Source: Hemibagrus wyckioides
Lineage: Eukaryota > Chordata > Actinopteri > Siluriformes > Bagridae
DNA: 64,000 nt
NCBI RefSeq assembly: GCF_019097595.1
Contig: NC_080711.1
Coordinates: forward strand, 23,522,428-23,586,427
Direction of reading: 5' to 3'
The notes beneath the pieces are model-generated. The model worked only from the letters and a program-made list of their open reading frames with translations. It was not told where the DNA came from and did no database searches. A program made the position numbers and the translations under genes. Position 1 is the stretch's first letter, and each line of letters opens with the position of its first letter. Shown piece by piece: positions 22,641 to 33,794 of the stretch.

Positions 22641-25059
22641 TCTTTAACTGATTCATTGGAAATATAATGTCATATCATGTCATAGCTATATTTAGTTATT
22701 ACTGATAATTAAAGCTCTTGTTCCTACACTCTCAGCAAGCAGAAACGTTAGTGCACACTTTTTTTCCGTTATGTCGCTCAACATGTGTTAACAAAGATGT
22801 CTTGATTTCTGACTGGAAACACTGGGGGATAATGAGACGAATTGGTGTAGTCCAGACACTCCTGTGATTTACCAGCTCAAAGAGTCAGGAGAGAGAGAGA
22901 GCGAGAGAGAGAGAGAGAGAGAAAGAGAAGGAGTGAGTCTGTCTCTCTGTAAGGCTGAGGAAAGAAAAAGTAAAAAGACCCCGAAGCCTACAGAGGGCTC
23001 TTTTTTCCTTTCACACCAAATTGTTCTATTTGTGCTCCCTTCGTTCCCTTTTCCTCTCGATTTCCTGTGGAAAGAGTCATTAGCGAGCGAGAGTCTCTGC
23101 GGTGCTGTTTGAAGCCGTGCCGTATCCTGTGAGCGATCGCCGCGGCTCCAGAGCACCTGAAATTGGTCAAGTGCTCGAGCAATTTCCACTCGATATTGAC
23201 ACCGTGCTTTGAAAGTATTACATAAAGAGAGGACAAACATGAGCAGTGGTTAAGGGCCTACAGTAAACCAGTCGATACTCAGAGCTCTGCTCTCACGGCG
23301 AGCGGCTGGAAGTGGACACAGCAGAGACACCACCGTCGTGCTCTGGGTTCTGCTACGCAAACACCGGGTTACACGGAGTGGGGAGTTTTCTCGGGTGTTT
23401 AGATGACGCCCCAAAACGGTGTGTTTAGATCATCTGTTCTCATGACGACAGAATGAAAGTTCACGATATGACTGCTGACTTCATACAAAGAAATCAACAA
23501 ACTACATCTGGAACTATTATTAATTTTTTTTTTTTTTATGATAATAATGATTTTTATTTTTTATTATTATTATTATTATTATTTTGCATTAACTGTTAAT
23601 AAATAAAACTATTATTATCACACTTGATAAATAGATAGATAGACTAGACACATAGTTAAAACTATTATTGTTATTAAATATTATTGTTATTATTATTATT
23701 ATTTAACAGAAATAAACAAACAACAATTATTAAAAGCATTCATATATATATATATATATATATATATTATTTTTTTATTAATATAACTGACAAACAATTC
23801 CTCATATTTGTAGTAAATATAAATAAACAAATTGTTATTATTGAAATGATGATTGGACAAATACATTAAACAAAAAATAAAATAAAAATCTTTACCTTTA
23901 TATTTATTTTGTATATTTTTTAAAACTTATTTTATTACTACATTTTATTATTTTATTTTTTATATATGTTTATTTGTTGTTTTGACTCCTCTAGATGTCT
24001 TTAATTTGACTCCATAAAGTATTTTTACATCTTACAGGACCAATTTTTTTTTATGGAACATCTTTATAACGTAAAAAGAAAACACTTCTGTGACTTTTTA
24101 CTTTCAGTAAAAGACACCGCAGGTTTGCTTTATTTTGTCATATCATTAGCGTGGCTTTTCCACACTGTTGCATTCTGGGTAAACCTCTGGCACGAAGTCC
24201 TGATGCACAGAAATTTCTGCTCCAAAAGTTAATGTCTCCATGTTTGTTTGTTTTTATCACATCCCATGCTCTTGATTTTCCTTCCATTTCTTTCAGTGTG
24301 TGTGTGTGTGTGTGTGTGTGTTAATCCTTGTGCCCGGGTGTTTCCTGTGGTCCGGGAATGATGAAATGTTATTCCAGAGCACCGGGAGCTGGACTGTTGG
24401 GGTTGAGTGGAAAGTCAAACTATTTTCAGCGTAATTAAACAGGTGTTTAAGTTCAACAAGGATTTTAAAATCCTTTGTATTAAATAATAAACATTAAGAA
24501 ATTTTATTTTCTAAATGACTACTTTTTTTATTCTGATCTTGTGATGTTAATATCCTTTTTTGTTTCTTAATATTTTCAATTCATAATAATGACTTAAAAA
24601 AAAATTATATTTCTAAGTCATATTTTATTTTTAAAAATTAAACAAAATAAATTATCATTTTTTATTATTAGATATTATTATTATTATTATTATTATTATT
24701 AGATATAAAATTATATTATTTTATATATGTATTATATATTATTATACATGTACGAATATATTATTGTTATTATTATTTATCCTTGTATCCTGTTTTTATT
24801 AGGTGTGCTACCTTAATAAAATTAATTTTCGAAAACAGAATTAAAATATAATTTTCTTATTTGTATGTTTTGGTATATTTCTTAAAGACTTGCAAACACG
24901 TTATTTTATGCAGGTGTACCTTTATTGTGGTGTGAGGAAAAGTGTGTGTGTGTGTGTGTGTCTTTAATTTAATAATAAATTTATTTTTTATATAATATAA
25001 ACGATTGCCGCAGTAGTAACATTGTAAAGCGTGTCTCGAATCACACCTCAGCGCTGCGG
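22641..25059. other. non-coding; GA repeat and AT-rich tracts
   Basis: (GA)n lies at about 22889-22924. Positions 23520-23960 and 24450-24990 are strongly AT-rich with (TTA)n, an (AT)n of about 27 bp (23740-23767) and GATA fragments (23630). (TG)n lies at 24297-24321 and 24943-24961. No gene was found. Confidence 0.55.
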
Positions 25060-25420
25060 AATTCTGGATTCCGATTGGTCGGAAGGTGACGAATCCGATG
25101 CGTGATCGTTGCTATGGTAACAGCTCGTTCACAGGAACATGGACAGAAAACAAAACAGGATAAACAGATCAGGTTAAAAAAAAAAAGACTGGTAGATGTT
25201 CATGGAAGGAGTCTCCAGTTTGAGTCAGACTTAGGAATGAAAGGCTTCAGGATGTGATCAGACGGAGGAGAATAATCAGGGTGGTGAGAGTGACTCTGCT
25301 CCATCACACCACTGTGGGGTTGATTAGTTTCCTGTAGCAGCACAACACCAAGCGTTTTATTCAAGATCCTTAGCACTTCGTAGGTCTGTCTGGAGCGACA
25401 GTGGGCTGTTTGTGTGAATC
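25060..25420 (+). repeat. dispersed X-box/CCAAT repeat, near full-length copy
   Basis: The order is CCAAT block (TTCCGATTGGTCGGAAGG from 25069), X-box GTTGCTATGGTAACAG at 25108-25123, CTCGTTCACAGG and the tail GGAAGGAGTCTCCAG near 25205. A 3' region follows (TTCAGGATGTG, CATCACACCACTG, TTAGTTTCCTGTAGCAGCAC) that is homologous to 55970-56100. This and the 55.7-kb copy suggest an element of about 350-450 bp. No coding capacity or terminal inverted repeats were seen. Confidence 0.65.
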
Positions 25421-25711
25421 CCGGTACGCTATGGCATGCGGAATGGACCTGCACCTTGATGCATTTCCCGCCGTTGTCCTCCTTCCCGGAGGAATCGTGC
25501 GATTTCTCCCACTGGCATGGAAACAGCTGTCTTGCCTTTTATTATGCATTTTTTTCCTCTTGCATGGCTGTACAGAATCTGACAGATCTCATTTTCCTGC
25601 TCCTCGGCCTGCTCTGTTTGATTGACTTGTAATTACTCGCTGTGTGTGTGTGTGTGTGTGTGGATAAGGGTGTGTGTTTGTGAAAGACGTGGGGGGGAGT
25701 CTACAGTATTT

Positions 25712-25731
25712 TGGTGTGTGTGTGTGTGTGT
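25712..25731 (+). repeat. (TG)n tract in the intron just upstream of the 25768 exon
   Basis: A short TG repeat lies 37 bp before the candidate exon, with another at 25641-25663. In RNA these are UG repeats next to the 3' splice site. Confidence 0.9.
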
Positions 25732-25767
25732 AATGTGTTACTATAATTTGTGTGTCTCTTTTGACAG

Positions 25768-25809
25768 ATTCCAGGCCAGCAAATGAGTTGTGACGCCAAC
25801 CAGCTCAGG
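25768..25809 (+). CDS. candidate 42-nt exon with start codon (MSCDANQLR); possibly rbfox1-type alternative N-terminus
   Basis: A pyrimidine-rich acceptor (TGTGTCTCTTTTGACAG) ends at 25767 and a strong donor, GTAAGT, begins at 25810. The exon has 15 nt of leader and an ATG at 25783, then nine codons, MSCDANQLR, ending in phase 0. If real, it is an internal alternative 5' exon whose upstream exon is non-coding. From memory, one RBFOX1 isoform begins MNCEREQLR and then continues GNQE; the pattern M-[NS]-C-[DE]-x-x-Q-L-R at a phase-0 junction fits. RBFOX1 is a nuclear and cytoplasmic RNA-binding splicing regulator of (U)GCAUG sites, with very long 5' introns and many first exons, which suits this gene-poor window. 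A TGCATG lies about 200 bp upstream (25562-25567), and TG repeats flank the exon. Nine residues are too few to prove identity. The splice signals are seen directly and the gene name is inference. Confidence 0.45.
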
Positions 25810-25820
25810 GTAAGTGACGC

Positions 25821-25826
<6 letters not shown>

Positions 25827-25858
<32 letters not shown>
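25827..25858 (+). repeat. (TG)n tract just downstream of the 25768 exon
   Basis: About 16 TG units start 17 bp after the exon end. UG-rich sequence near a 5' splice site is a known type of binding site for CELF and TDP-43-like proteins. Any such role here is inference. Confidence 0.9.
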
Positions 25859-25859
<1 letters not shown>

Positions 25860-26225
25860 GGCTTATCTGCATTTATTTGTGTTCTTTCTTTTTTTTTTAT
25901 GCTTGCGTTACTCTCGACTGATATTCTCTCTGTTCCGGTTATGGATTATTAAATCAAACACACTCAATTAATCAGCTTGCTGAAAAAAGAGAAAGAAAGA
26001 AAGAAAAAAAAAAGAAAAGAAAAAAGCTTGTGTTGGTGAATTTTTTATTTATTTATTTATTTTTTGCTTGAAGGTCTGACAAAAATGCTTGGAAATTAAA
26101 AGCACAGGTTGAAGAAAGTGTCTTTTTTTAATTTATTTTTTAACATTTACCTGAAAACTTTCCTATCTCAACGCTCACCTTTTGTGCTTGCTCAAAAATA
26201 ATGGCACCCTCAAATCCGTCAAGCT

Positions 26226-26231
26226 GAAGAA

Positions 26232-26262
<31 letters not shown>

Positions 26263-26286
26263 GAGAAGAAGGAGAAGAAGAAGATG
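26226..26286 (+). repeat. (GAA)n purine tract
   Basis: About 60 bp of imperfect GAA/GGA repeat, purine-only on the + strand. Confidence 0.9.
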
Positions 26287-29200
26287 AGATTAGACATTGA
26301 ACACAGTGTCTGTGTTCATATTCCGTCTGAAACCTAAAGTGGGCGTGGCCTAGGCCCTAAAAAGGGTTGTGATCTGACAGCTCTTCAGCATCAGCTGTAT
26401 CACTCCAGATCTTGAGACATGTGTATGAGATTTTTTAAAACATTTCTCGCTCATACAGTTTTTTATTCCTGTAAAATATTTGAATTAATTTTCTTTTTAA
26501 GTTTATTTAGGAATGGTTTACATTGGAGGTCCATGTTACGTGACGGTATACGTGATGTTACGGTCATGTGACCGCACCTGAACTACAAATGAATTTTGAA
26601 CCTAAATGAAAAGCTTTTACCTCCGACTCACACAAACACGATCTCTCTCGTTCCCAGTGACGTATTCCTATTCCGAAGGTGACATACCGTTTCCTCCAAA
26701 CGCTGGCGTGTGTGTGTGTAGGTACGGTGCAGGAGATGAATCGTACAGTACATATGGGAGAGATTTGTGTAACATTCTGTTCCTCCAAACCTCCCTGTAA
26801 TTTATCATGGTTTGTTGAGGGATTTTGAGTCTGAACGCCGTGGGATGATTAATGTGTCTGATGCTGGCGCTCATACGCCGTCATCATTCTAATTCCTGCA
26901 GCTTGCGCTCACTTGTTTATTTGCTTTTAATGATCTGAACTTTCTGGAAATTAGAGCGGGCGAGCGGATCAGGAAGATCACAAATGGGCTTTTTATTCGC
27001 TCCCGTTCCTCTCGGGCAGATCTGAAAATGAAAAGAAGAAAAAAAAATCCCCTTGACCTTCTTCGAGTCTTTCGGTGGCCCCTCCTGAGGTTTACCTCGC
27101 TTTCATTCACACCTTGCTGCAGATCGACATGATCAATGGTTCCGATCGGGACGCGACGCTCGGACTCGCCGTCCAATTAAGCTGAGAGCCGCGCAGCCTC
27201 CGTAATGAGCCGTCATTCCTGACTGCAATTTCATAATTGCTGGCCCTTTTCCTTTAAAGGGCTGTGGCCTGATCGACAGTTACGGTCACTTCTCTACTTA
27301 CAGTGATGCGCTTGGGTTTTACAGGCCAATGCAGGTTAAGTGTGTCTGGGAAAAGGGAACAGGAGCAGGACCAACATCCAAAATCTCTCCTTAGGGAGCG
27401 CTACGAAGACAGAAAGGAATCACTTTTTAACCGCTAAAGCTCCTCCCCATCTCGGGTCATTTTTCAGTCAAAATCACATCCAATTAAAGCAGCTAATAAA
27501 ACAGCATCGAAACATGCTACACACTCTCACACAGCAGCTTTACAGGAACCCTGAGAAGAACCGCCACCGAAAGGGGGTCTTCATCCTCAGGTGATCCCAG
27601 ATAGTGTGGTCATAGCTCGTTAAATTCTAATTTTCTGATTTTATTGGTCACATATACCAGTGAAGTCGTGTCATAAGAATGGAAGAGAATTGATAAATAT
27701 AGTACATGAGTACAGAAACTGTGTGACTGATATGAATATGAATATAATGATCTACACTATGGCTATTTTGAAGAATAGCAAGTCCAGAAGTTCTAAGCGT
27801 GCTCGTAGAATTACAGCATCAAGGAGTGGAAGAGTTCTGAGGTTCTCGGGTTCGGGTCACACCCCGATCCTTGAAGCTCTTGGAACCTCTGGAGTGCTGT
27901 GATTAGCATACATTATAGCAGTGATGCTACATCCCTTTAATGCCTACAGTCATCATGCCTACAGTGTTGATGTATTGATGTAAAGTCATTTATCCCATAC
28001 TGGTCCCTACTGGATTAATTGGTATTTTAAGTAGCTTACATGCAGCTACCACCACTGAGGTTTATTTTCTCTGGAATAAGTAAAGACGTTCGAGTAAAAC
28101 AAAGATGAAGCAAATAGGAAGCATCAGGAAACGATGACACAATAAATTTATTATATTATAATAACTCTGAGTCAAAGAGATATGTGTGTAATGAAACATG
28201 GCTTTGTTTCTAAAATGTAACTGATTGGCCACCATCATCTTCAAGAGATCTTTCAGTGGTTGGTGAAGCTTCAGCAAAAAAAACGGATCATCTTTATTGT
28301 GGAGGTTTATCTGTAAGGCTTCTTCCTGAAGAGCACGCTCTAAGTATTTCAGATCACTATCCAGACCTCACAACCCCCCTTTAGAACCTTGCGGTTGTTC
28401 TAAACCCACTGACGAGAACCCGGGCCCGGATCGTGGGGTCGGTGGTGATGGTGATCTCCTGCGCTCTTTGCCCAGCTTCAAATGAAGCACCTTTATCCCA
28501 GAGGTTAATCATCAGATAAGTCAATAACCCTCTCCAACTCCCACTTCCTCGCTCCTTATTATTTCATCCGAGCTCCGACGCAACGGGAACGCCAGCGCTC
28601 GGATATTCCGGCGCGCCTAAACATCATGCGTGAAATGACTGGAAATAAAATAAAAAACAGAGCTTGCATCATTTTGCAATATCCTGTCCTGTCCGGTTCT
28701 ATTTCCGAACACGTATTTCTATTCCCTGGCGAGATTTCCAGTGAGATCCCTGAGGGAAGCGTGTCGGAATTGAAGTTGTTTCCGATCCTCTAGCCGAAGC
28801 GGAGTAATTAGTGTAGGAGCCGCGATGTTTTTTCGTCGTGATTCCACGGGAAAGGCGCAGCAGTAGCGACTCGGTGTCAGTAGATGACTGTAGGAAAGTG
28901 CAGAAGGAGAGAGCGAGGGAGAGTGCATCAGATATGAACGAGAGAACGAGCGGGAAGGCCTTGGCCTCCTGGAAGAGAAGGAGAGAGAGAGAGAGAGAGA
29001 GACAGTGAGAGAGAGAGAGAAATAAAAGTCCATGCAGGAGTCAGGTGCATTTAACACCAGCTGCAGCTTTTCTCTTTTCTCTCCAGCCATCTTTATGGAC
29101 CGTGTGTCCCGTGGCTTGTGTTTTTAGGACACCCAGTCTCTCGTCCAAACGTCCCACAGAACAGAAGATGAGATTCGATTCAAGTTTGATTTCTTGGTTT

Positions 29201-29298
29201 AGAAAAAAAAGGGCTTTTCTTTATTGTAATTTAAGGCATCATCGTCTTGTGGTTCGCTCCACACACCAGTGAAAACGCTGCCTTTTTTCTCCCCAGCA
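26287..29298. other. non-coding, possible conserved blocks
   Basis: No exon could be supported. A stretch at about 27115-27280 (ATGATCAATGGTTCCGATCG ... GTAATGAGCCGTCATTCC ... CAATTTCATAATTGCTGGCC) has the look of conserved non-coding DNA; this is an impression only. (GA)n lies at 28978-29020. Confidence 0.4.
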
Positions 29299-29300
29299 GA

Positions 29301-29332
<32 letters not shown>

Positions 29333-29427
29333 ATTGGAAAAGCCTCCCCCCATCACCATCACCCCACCCCTCACTGTCCACCTCCTCTCTCTCTCTCTCT
29401 CTCTCTCCCTCTCGTTCTCTCTCTCTG
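29299..29427. repeat. (TG)n plus (CT)n tracts upstream of candidate promoter
   Basis: (TG)n at 29299-29327 and an interrupted (CT)n at 29387-29427 directly precede the candidate first exon. The third candidate promoter (62.3 kb) has a similar GA/TG arrangement. Confidence 0.8.
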
Positions 29428-29429
29428 TT

Positions 29430-29821
29430 ACTTTGCGAGCGCACTTTTGCTGGACTTCCTCGGCGCACGGATCTTCTCATTAAACGCTCACGTCAAGATT
29501 TGTTGCCCGAGCCACGGATCGAGAGCGAGTGCGAGAGCCAGCCACAGTGAAGAAGAAAATAAAGAACCCCATCACGAAGAGATCCTCAAGAAGCATCTTA
29601 TTTTTTTTCCTTTCCCTTCTCCCTCGGTGAAGATCCCGTTCCTTCTTTTTCCTCCGAGCGTCCTCCTAATAACAAGCACTCCAGAGCGATTTCTGTAAAT
29701 TATAGAGAAGAAGAGCAGCGCTGGGAGAAGCAGGACGGATTTTAGAACTTGGGAGACTCGGCGTCGCTTTCCAGAAACGAGTGCACCTGACACCTCGCTC
29801 AAGATGATGATGTATCTGTGG
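29430..29821 (+). CDS. candidate first exon: 5' UTR plus short coding start (MMMYLW)
   Basis: Only 29804-29821 is proposed as coding: ATG ATG ATG TAT CTG TGG, immediately followed by a good donor, GTAGGT, at 29822. The roughly 370 bp before it are purine/pyrimidine-patchy and CpG-containing and look like an untranslated leader. The start at 29430 is a guess placed after the CT repeat; no TATA box is visible. The frame ends in phase 0, the same phase as the candidate exons at 25809 and 62490, so it could be another alternative N-terminus of the same gene. I do not recognise the hexapeptide. It could also be a chance ATG-GT pair in a GC-rich stretch. Confidence 0.35.
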
Positions 29822-31104
29822 GTAGGTAACATCTGTCTATGTCCTGTTTTTCTGAGACGCTGCACGTGTGCGTTTGGGCTTTCTTTATTGTTCGCCGTGT
29901 GTGTGTGTGTGTGTGCGCTGGTATTGTCTTTAAAGCTTCAGAGTTTTGTGCTGGCTTGGTTTCTGATGAGATGGTTGATGATGAGAAATCTGAAGCTTCC
30001 CCACACTTATCGCACGAATAACTAGCGATGGAAACGATCAGTTATGACTTAAACCCTGACAAGTCGAGGATAACGTCACAGACAACGCCGGAAGTCTGGT
30101 CAGGAGCGTGTCCTGCCTGGCCTCCGCTCATTATCAGCCTCTTCACCTGCCATTATCGCTTCAGAAATCGGTCTGAAGAGAAGGAAAGACTTCGCCATAC
30201 TTAATTGCCCCCGCGCTATAAATTTAAAGCGTCCCCTACTGTGCGGCTTTATCGGGAAATGAATCTCTTTTTAAGCGCCTGTAATCTAACGGGCAGTTCC
30301 AGAGACTAAAGAAACGACAGAAATGTGGCAATTATGTGAGATCATTTAACTTAAACTTAATAAGGTCTGGAATTCCTCATAAATGAGACGAGTGTATTTT
30401 GCTGTACTGGAAAGTGTGTTTATTTTCATTGTATTTACCCCCCCCCCCCCCAGAACACGCATTTTCTGCTCATCTACTTTCTCCACAATAAGAGAATAAA
30501 TCCATACAGTTCATAAATTGTTCATAAATCCTGAGAATCTTTCGGATGCCTTCTCGGTGTAACTACAGCAAATAGTTGAATATATTGAAAATATTAAAGT
30601 GATGAATATAAAGTTGAAAATATTAAAGTGATGAATATTGAATGTTTAACTGAAACATGGACAGTCTTAAAGGAATAGACCCTGGCGAAAAGAGGCTGAG
30701 ATTTCCCCGGAGGAGCGGATATCACTCTGTTCCAGATTTTTCGTCATTCAATTCCAACAAAACAGCGCTTACAGACTTATTTAAAGTTTCAGCTCCTGAC
30801 CTGATATTCCTCAGCATTAGATATTCCCGGTTTGTTCCGGATTCTGATTGGTCAGGAGTCCAACATTTTTTTATTCCCTCCTAAATAAAGGCTGGTGAGG
30901 GTTCGAATGTTTACGTCTGCCATAACGTAGCATGTAACAGGAACTCATTTGCTTCACGCCCATTCCATGATATTAACGTGACTAAAAACGGACAAAAAAA
31001 ACACAATTCTTTTAAATGTGTTGTTATTTTTCCTATTAGAGCAACTTGTGTTTTATTTCTCACACATTTCACCAATTATCCCGAACACACCCGACAATCA
31101 TGCT
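29822..31104. other. intron-like, no gene recognised
   Basis: (TG)n lies at 29897-29915 and a C-run at 30439-30452. A 30-bp direct duplication (GAAAATATTAAAGTGATGAA twice) lies at about 30586-30640. A CCAAT block, ATTCTGATTGGTCAGGAG at 30841, is a fragment of the dispersed X-box family. Confidence 0.5.
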
Positions 31105-31376
31105 GCCATCTCATTTACATTTCTGGCATTTGGCAGATCTGTGGGATTGGGCAGAACTGGTCAGATTGTGTGATTGGACAGGGTTGGTCAGACTTCTGTT
31201 TATGTTTTATTCATAGTGACTTAAATTTTTAGCTCATTTTTATACAACTGAACAAGTTGAGGGTTAAGGGCCTTGCTCAAGGGCCCAGCAGTGGCAGCTT
31301 GGTACACCAGGGATTCGAACTCACAACCTTCCGATCCAAAGTCCAACACCTTAATCACTAAGCTACCACCTCCCCC
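31105..31376 (-). mobile_element. tRNA-derived SINE
   Basis: On the minus strand the element begins near 31376 with GGGAGGTGGTAGCTTAGTGA then TTAAGGTG (A-box). The B-box follows (GAGTTCGAATCCCTGG near 31316), then the body CCACTGCTGGGCCCTTGAGC, then AAGGCCCTTAACCCTC and TGTATAAAAATGAGCT. The tail ends TGCCAAATGCCAGAAATG near 31115. These are the A- and B-box promoter and tail of a tRNA-derived SINE common in fish. About 55-60 bp (roughly 31140-31198), two imperfect copies of a GGGCAGAACTGGTCAGA-like unit, interrupt the tail. No protein is encoded; it would depend on a LINE partner. Confidence 0.8.
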
Positions 31377-32339
31377 GTAATAGCTCCTCTCCGCCGAGGT
31401 TACACCCCATGACCTAAAGTTTAGTCATCAAGTTTACGGAGCAATTAAACGTAGCGTTGCCCGTCAGAGTCGCTGTAAACACGCTTGACACATCAGAATC
31501 CATCTACTTCTACGTACACTACGTATTTATCATGAAGGCTAGCGATTAGCATACTGCTAGTCCATACAGCGCTAGCTACAATTTGAAAGCTAAACTTTCC
31601 TTCGCCTTAGCTCACGTGTTGTTTGGTGAAAGTGAACCTGATCTGTGATTTTCTCAACTTTCCTCCTTCACAACTTTTCGTCTCTGACTCAGAGGATTCA
31701 TTTAGATGAGTCTGATTTCTTTTCTTTTTTTTTAGGGCAACCCGACTCACCCTTTAAGTTTGTGGCGCATCATCTGGCTGCCGGAGATTATTCCTTATCG
31801 CAACGTTACAAAAGCAACCCCGGCTGTTCGTGTCGAGGGTGCGCCTCTCCGAACAATCCGTGCTCTTCAGAAAGCTGTTATTACATGCGAGGAGGTGTTT
31901 TATGTCGCAGCAGATCAACCAGAAGCCTCCTACATGCTCCTGTTAGGGCTGATAGCTGGTTCCTGCAGAACGTAGCATCCACACTTGCGTTGTTTACCCC
32001 AGAAGTAGATTTCTTCTTAATATGTCATTAATAACGTTTGTTTTGGAATTTTAATCTGGAATTTTTTTTGTTCATGATCTATAAGAGCTGGGGGAGTGTA
32101 CGGGGTCTGACTTTGGTAAGATTGTAGGCGTGGCCTTTTTCAGTGATGTATTTTTAGCTATAGGTAGCTACTAAAACTGATTTACATCAAACGTTCATTC
32201 TTTCCTTACTCTCAGATCAGATTAGCAAAGCCAGCTAACTGTATTAGCTACAAACCTCCACCAGAGACGCTAACAAACTCCAAGCTCGATTTCTCTTCCT
32301 AATGTCTCTGCATCGAACAGTAAACACGAGCCAATCGCA
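31377..32339. other. intron-like; unexplained open frame at 31738-31975
   Basis: A pyrimidine tract ending TTTTAG at 31736 is followed by about 240 bp open in two frames and GC-richer than its surroundings. I recognise no protein in either frame and see no clear donor at the end, so I do not call an exon. Confidence 0.35.
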
Positions 32340-32545
32340 GACCAGATCAGATAGAACTTTATTAATCCTGAAGGAAATTCTTTTGCCAGAGACTGCTTCA
32401 GATTACAAGGGAAAAAATAAAAATAAATGAAATATAAATAAAAACAATCTACATATACAAATGTGTCTGAAAGTACAAAATGTATTCGAAAATATAACTG
32501 AAATTTTCTATATACACAAAATGTATTCAAAGTACATAAAAAGGT
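32340..32545. repeat. dispersed repeat of the ACTTTATTAATCC type, possible LINE 3' end
   Basis: The block AGATAGAACTTTATTAATCC, then TGAAGGAAATTCTTTTGCCAG, followed by A-rich, AAATATAAATAAA-type sequence, matches a widespread fish repeat that I associate with LINE 3' regions. There is no coding part. The family name is uncertain. Confidence 0.5.
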
Positions 32546-33794
32546 GCTAGGGAACTAAAACCTCTTGCACACGGATAGGAACTAAATTTGTGACGTGACG
32601 TGAAAAATCGTCACGTTACATGGGACCGTTCCGTAGAATCCAATCGTTCAGATCCGTCGCTTCGTCTCGTGAGAACTCGTTTGCATACGGATATCTCGAG
32701 CTTGCCACCAGTTTCTCCTCCTGTGTTTGTTCTGCCAGATGCCTTTGTTTTGGTTCTAGCTCCGTCTCTGCCTCTTTGCCTTGTTACTCTAATGTGTGCA
32801 CCTGTTCTGTGTTTAGCGCCTAATTAATGTCTCTTCACACTCGGCTGTTCCCCTGCCTCACTGCGAAAAAGTCTTTCTTTCTTTTTTTTTTTTTTTGAGT
32901 CATGTTTACTTGATTTTTTTGTGAATATCTCCCAGCTTTGGATTTCTTGACCGTTAAGATTTTATTCCGGTTGTATGATTCAGGAAGGAGAAATCATATC
33001 CATGACACTTTCTCTCCCCTGTCCATTACCCTGCCTCCATCCCTCTTAAAAAAAGTGTTGCATTAGCTCTTACTCTCTTTCTTTCTTTCTTTCTTTATTT
33101 ATTTTTTGCTCTACTGTCAGTTGGACCGTCTCCAGTTGGATTGTGGTTTTGGCGAACGAATTGATGCAGCAGAAACGCCATCCAAACTGGCCGGCCTGAC
33201 GCTATTGCTTCTCTCTCTCATCTTCAGCCGCCCCTGCTCCGGGGAAAAAAAAAGTGCTTGCGAAGGCAACCTCTCGCTCGGAGTTGGCTTTCAATGCATG
33301 CTCTGAAAGCAGTTTATTCAATTGATTGATAAAGGTCGCCCTCGATTATATTCCATGCAGCAAGCGTGACACAGAAGAGAAGGTTTTCAGGGGTTTTTTT
33401 CTTCCCAGCCTTTGGCTTCGTGAACCTTGGCGTTCTTCAGAAATGAATCCGAACGTATGCTCGCTACATTCAAAAGGCGCTTTTGTGCGGGTTTTGGCGA
33501 ATTCTACGGTCGCTTTCTTTTTCTCACAGCGACTCGGCTACGGCGTTTACCGTTTCAGGTGCATCTTAAACACTCAGCGAAATTTTCTCTGCTTTTCTAC
33601 TGGGCGACGACGAAGTGAAGCTAATTCTGGGATTTAGATTCATTAATTCGTGCGAGTAAGCTTTATAAGTCCTTGTTCATGTCTTATGTCTGTAGTAAAC
33701 TACAAAAATAGCAAGAAATCCACAAATCATTTAACTTATTTAGGGACTGAAATCTGTAAATACATGCACATGTACACCTAGAGGAGATCTAACC
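32546..33794. other. non-coding, no gene recognised
   Basis: (TTTC)n-like sequence lies at 33077-33096. GC-richer DNA at 33100-33640 contains open frames with no resemblance to known proteins and no consistent splice sites. Confidence 0.45.

Noticed and set aside
31280..31376. Functional tRNA gene on the minus strand
   Set aside because: A- and B-boxes are followed directly by the SINE body, and no acceptor stem closes.
31645..32031. Plus-strand frames of 128 and 71 codons after a TTTTAG acceptor-like site
   Set aside because: No recognisable protein, no donor at the end, and two frames open at once. Mentioned in the region note but not called as an exon.
33106..33637. Open frames of 66-103 codons in GC-richer DNA
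   Set aside because: No recognisable domain and no consistent splice context.
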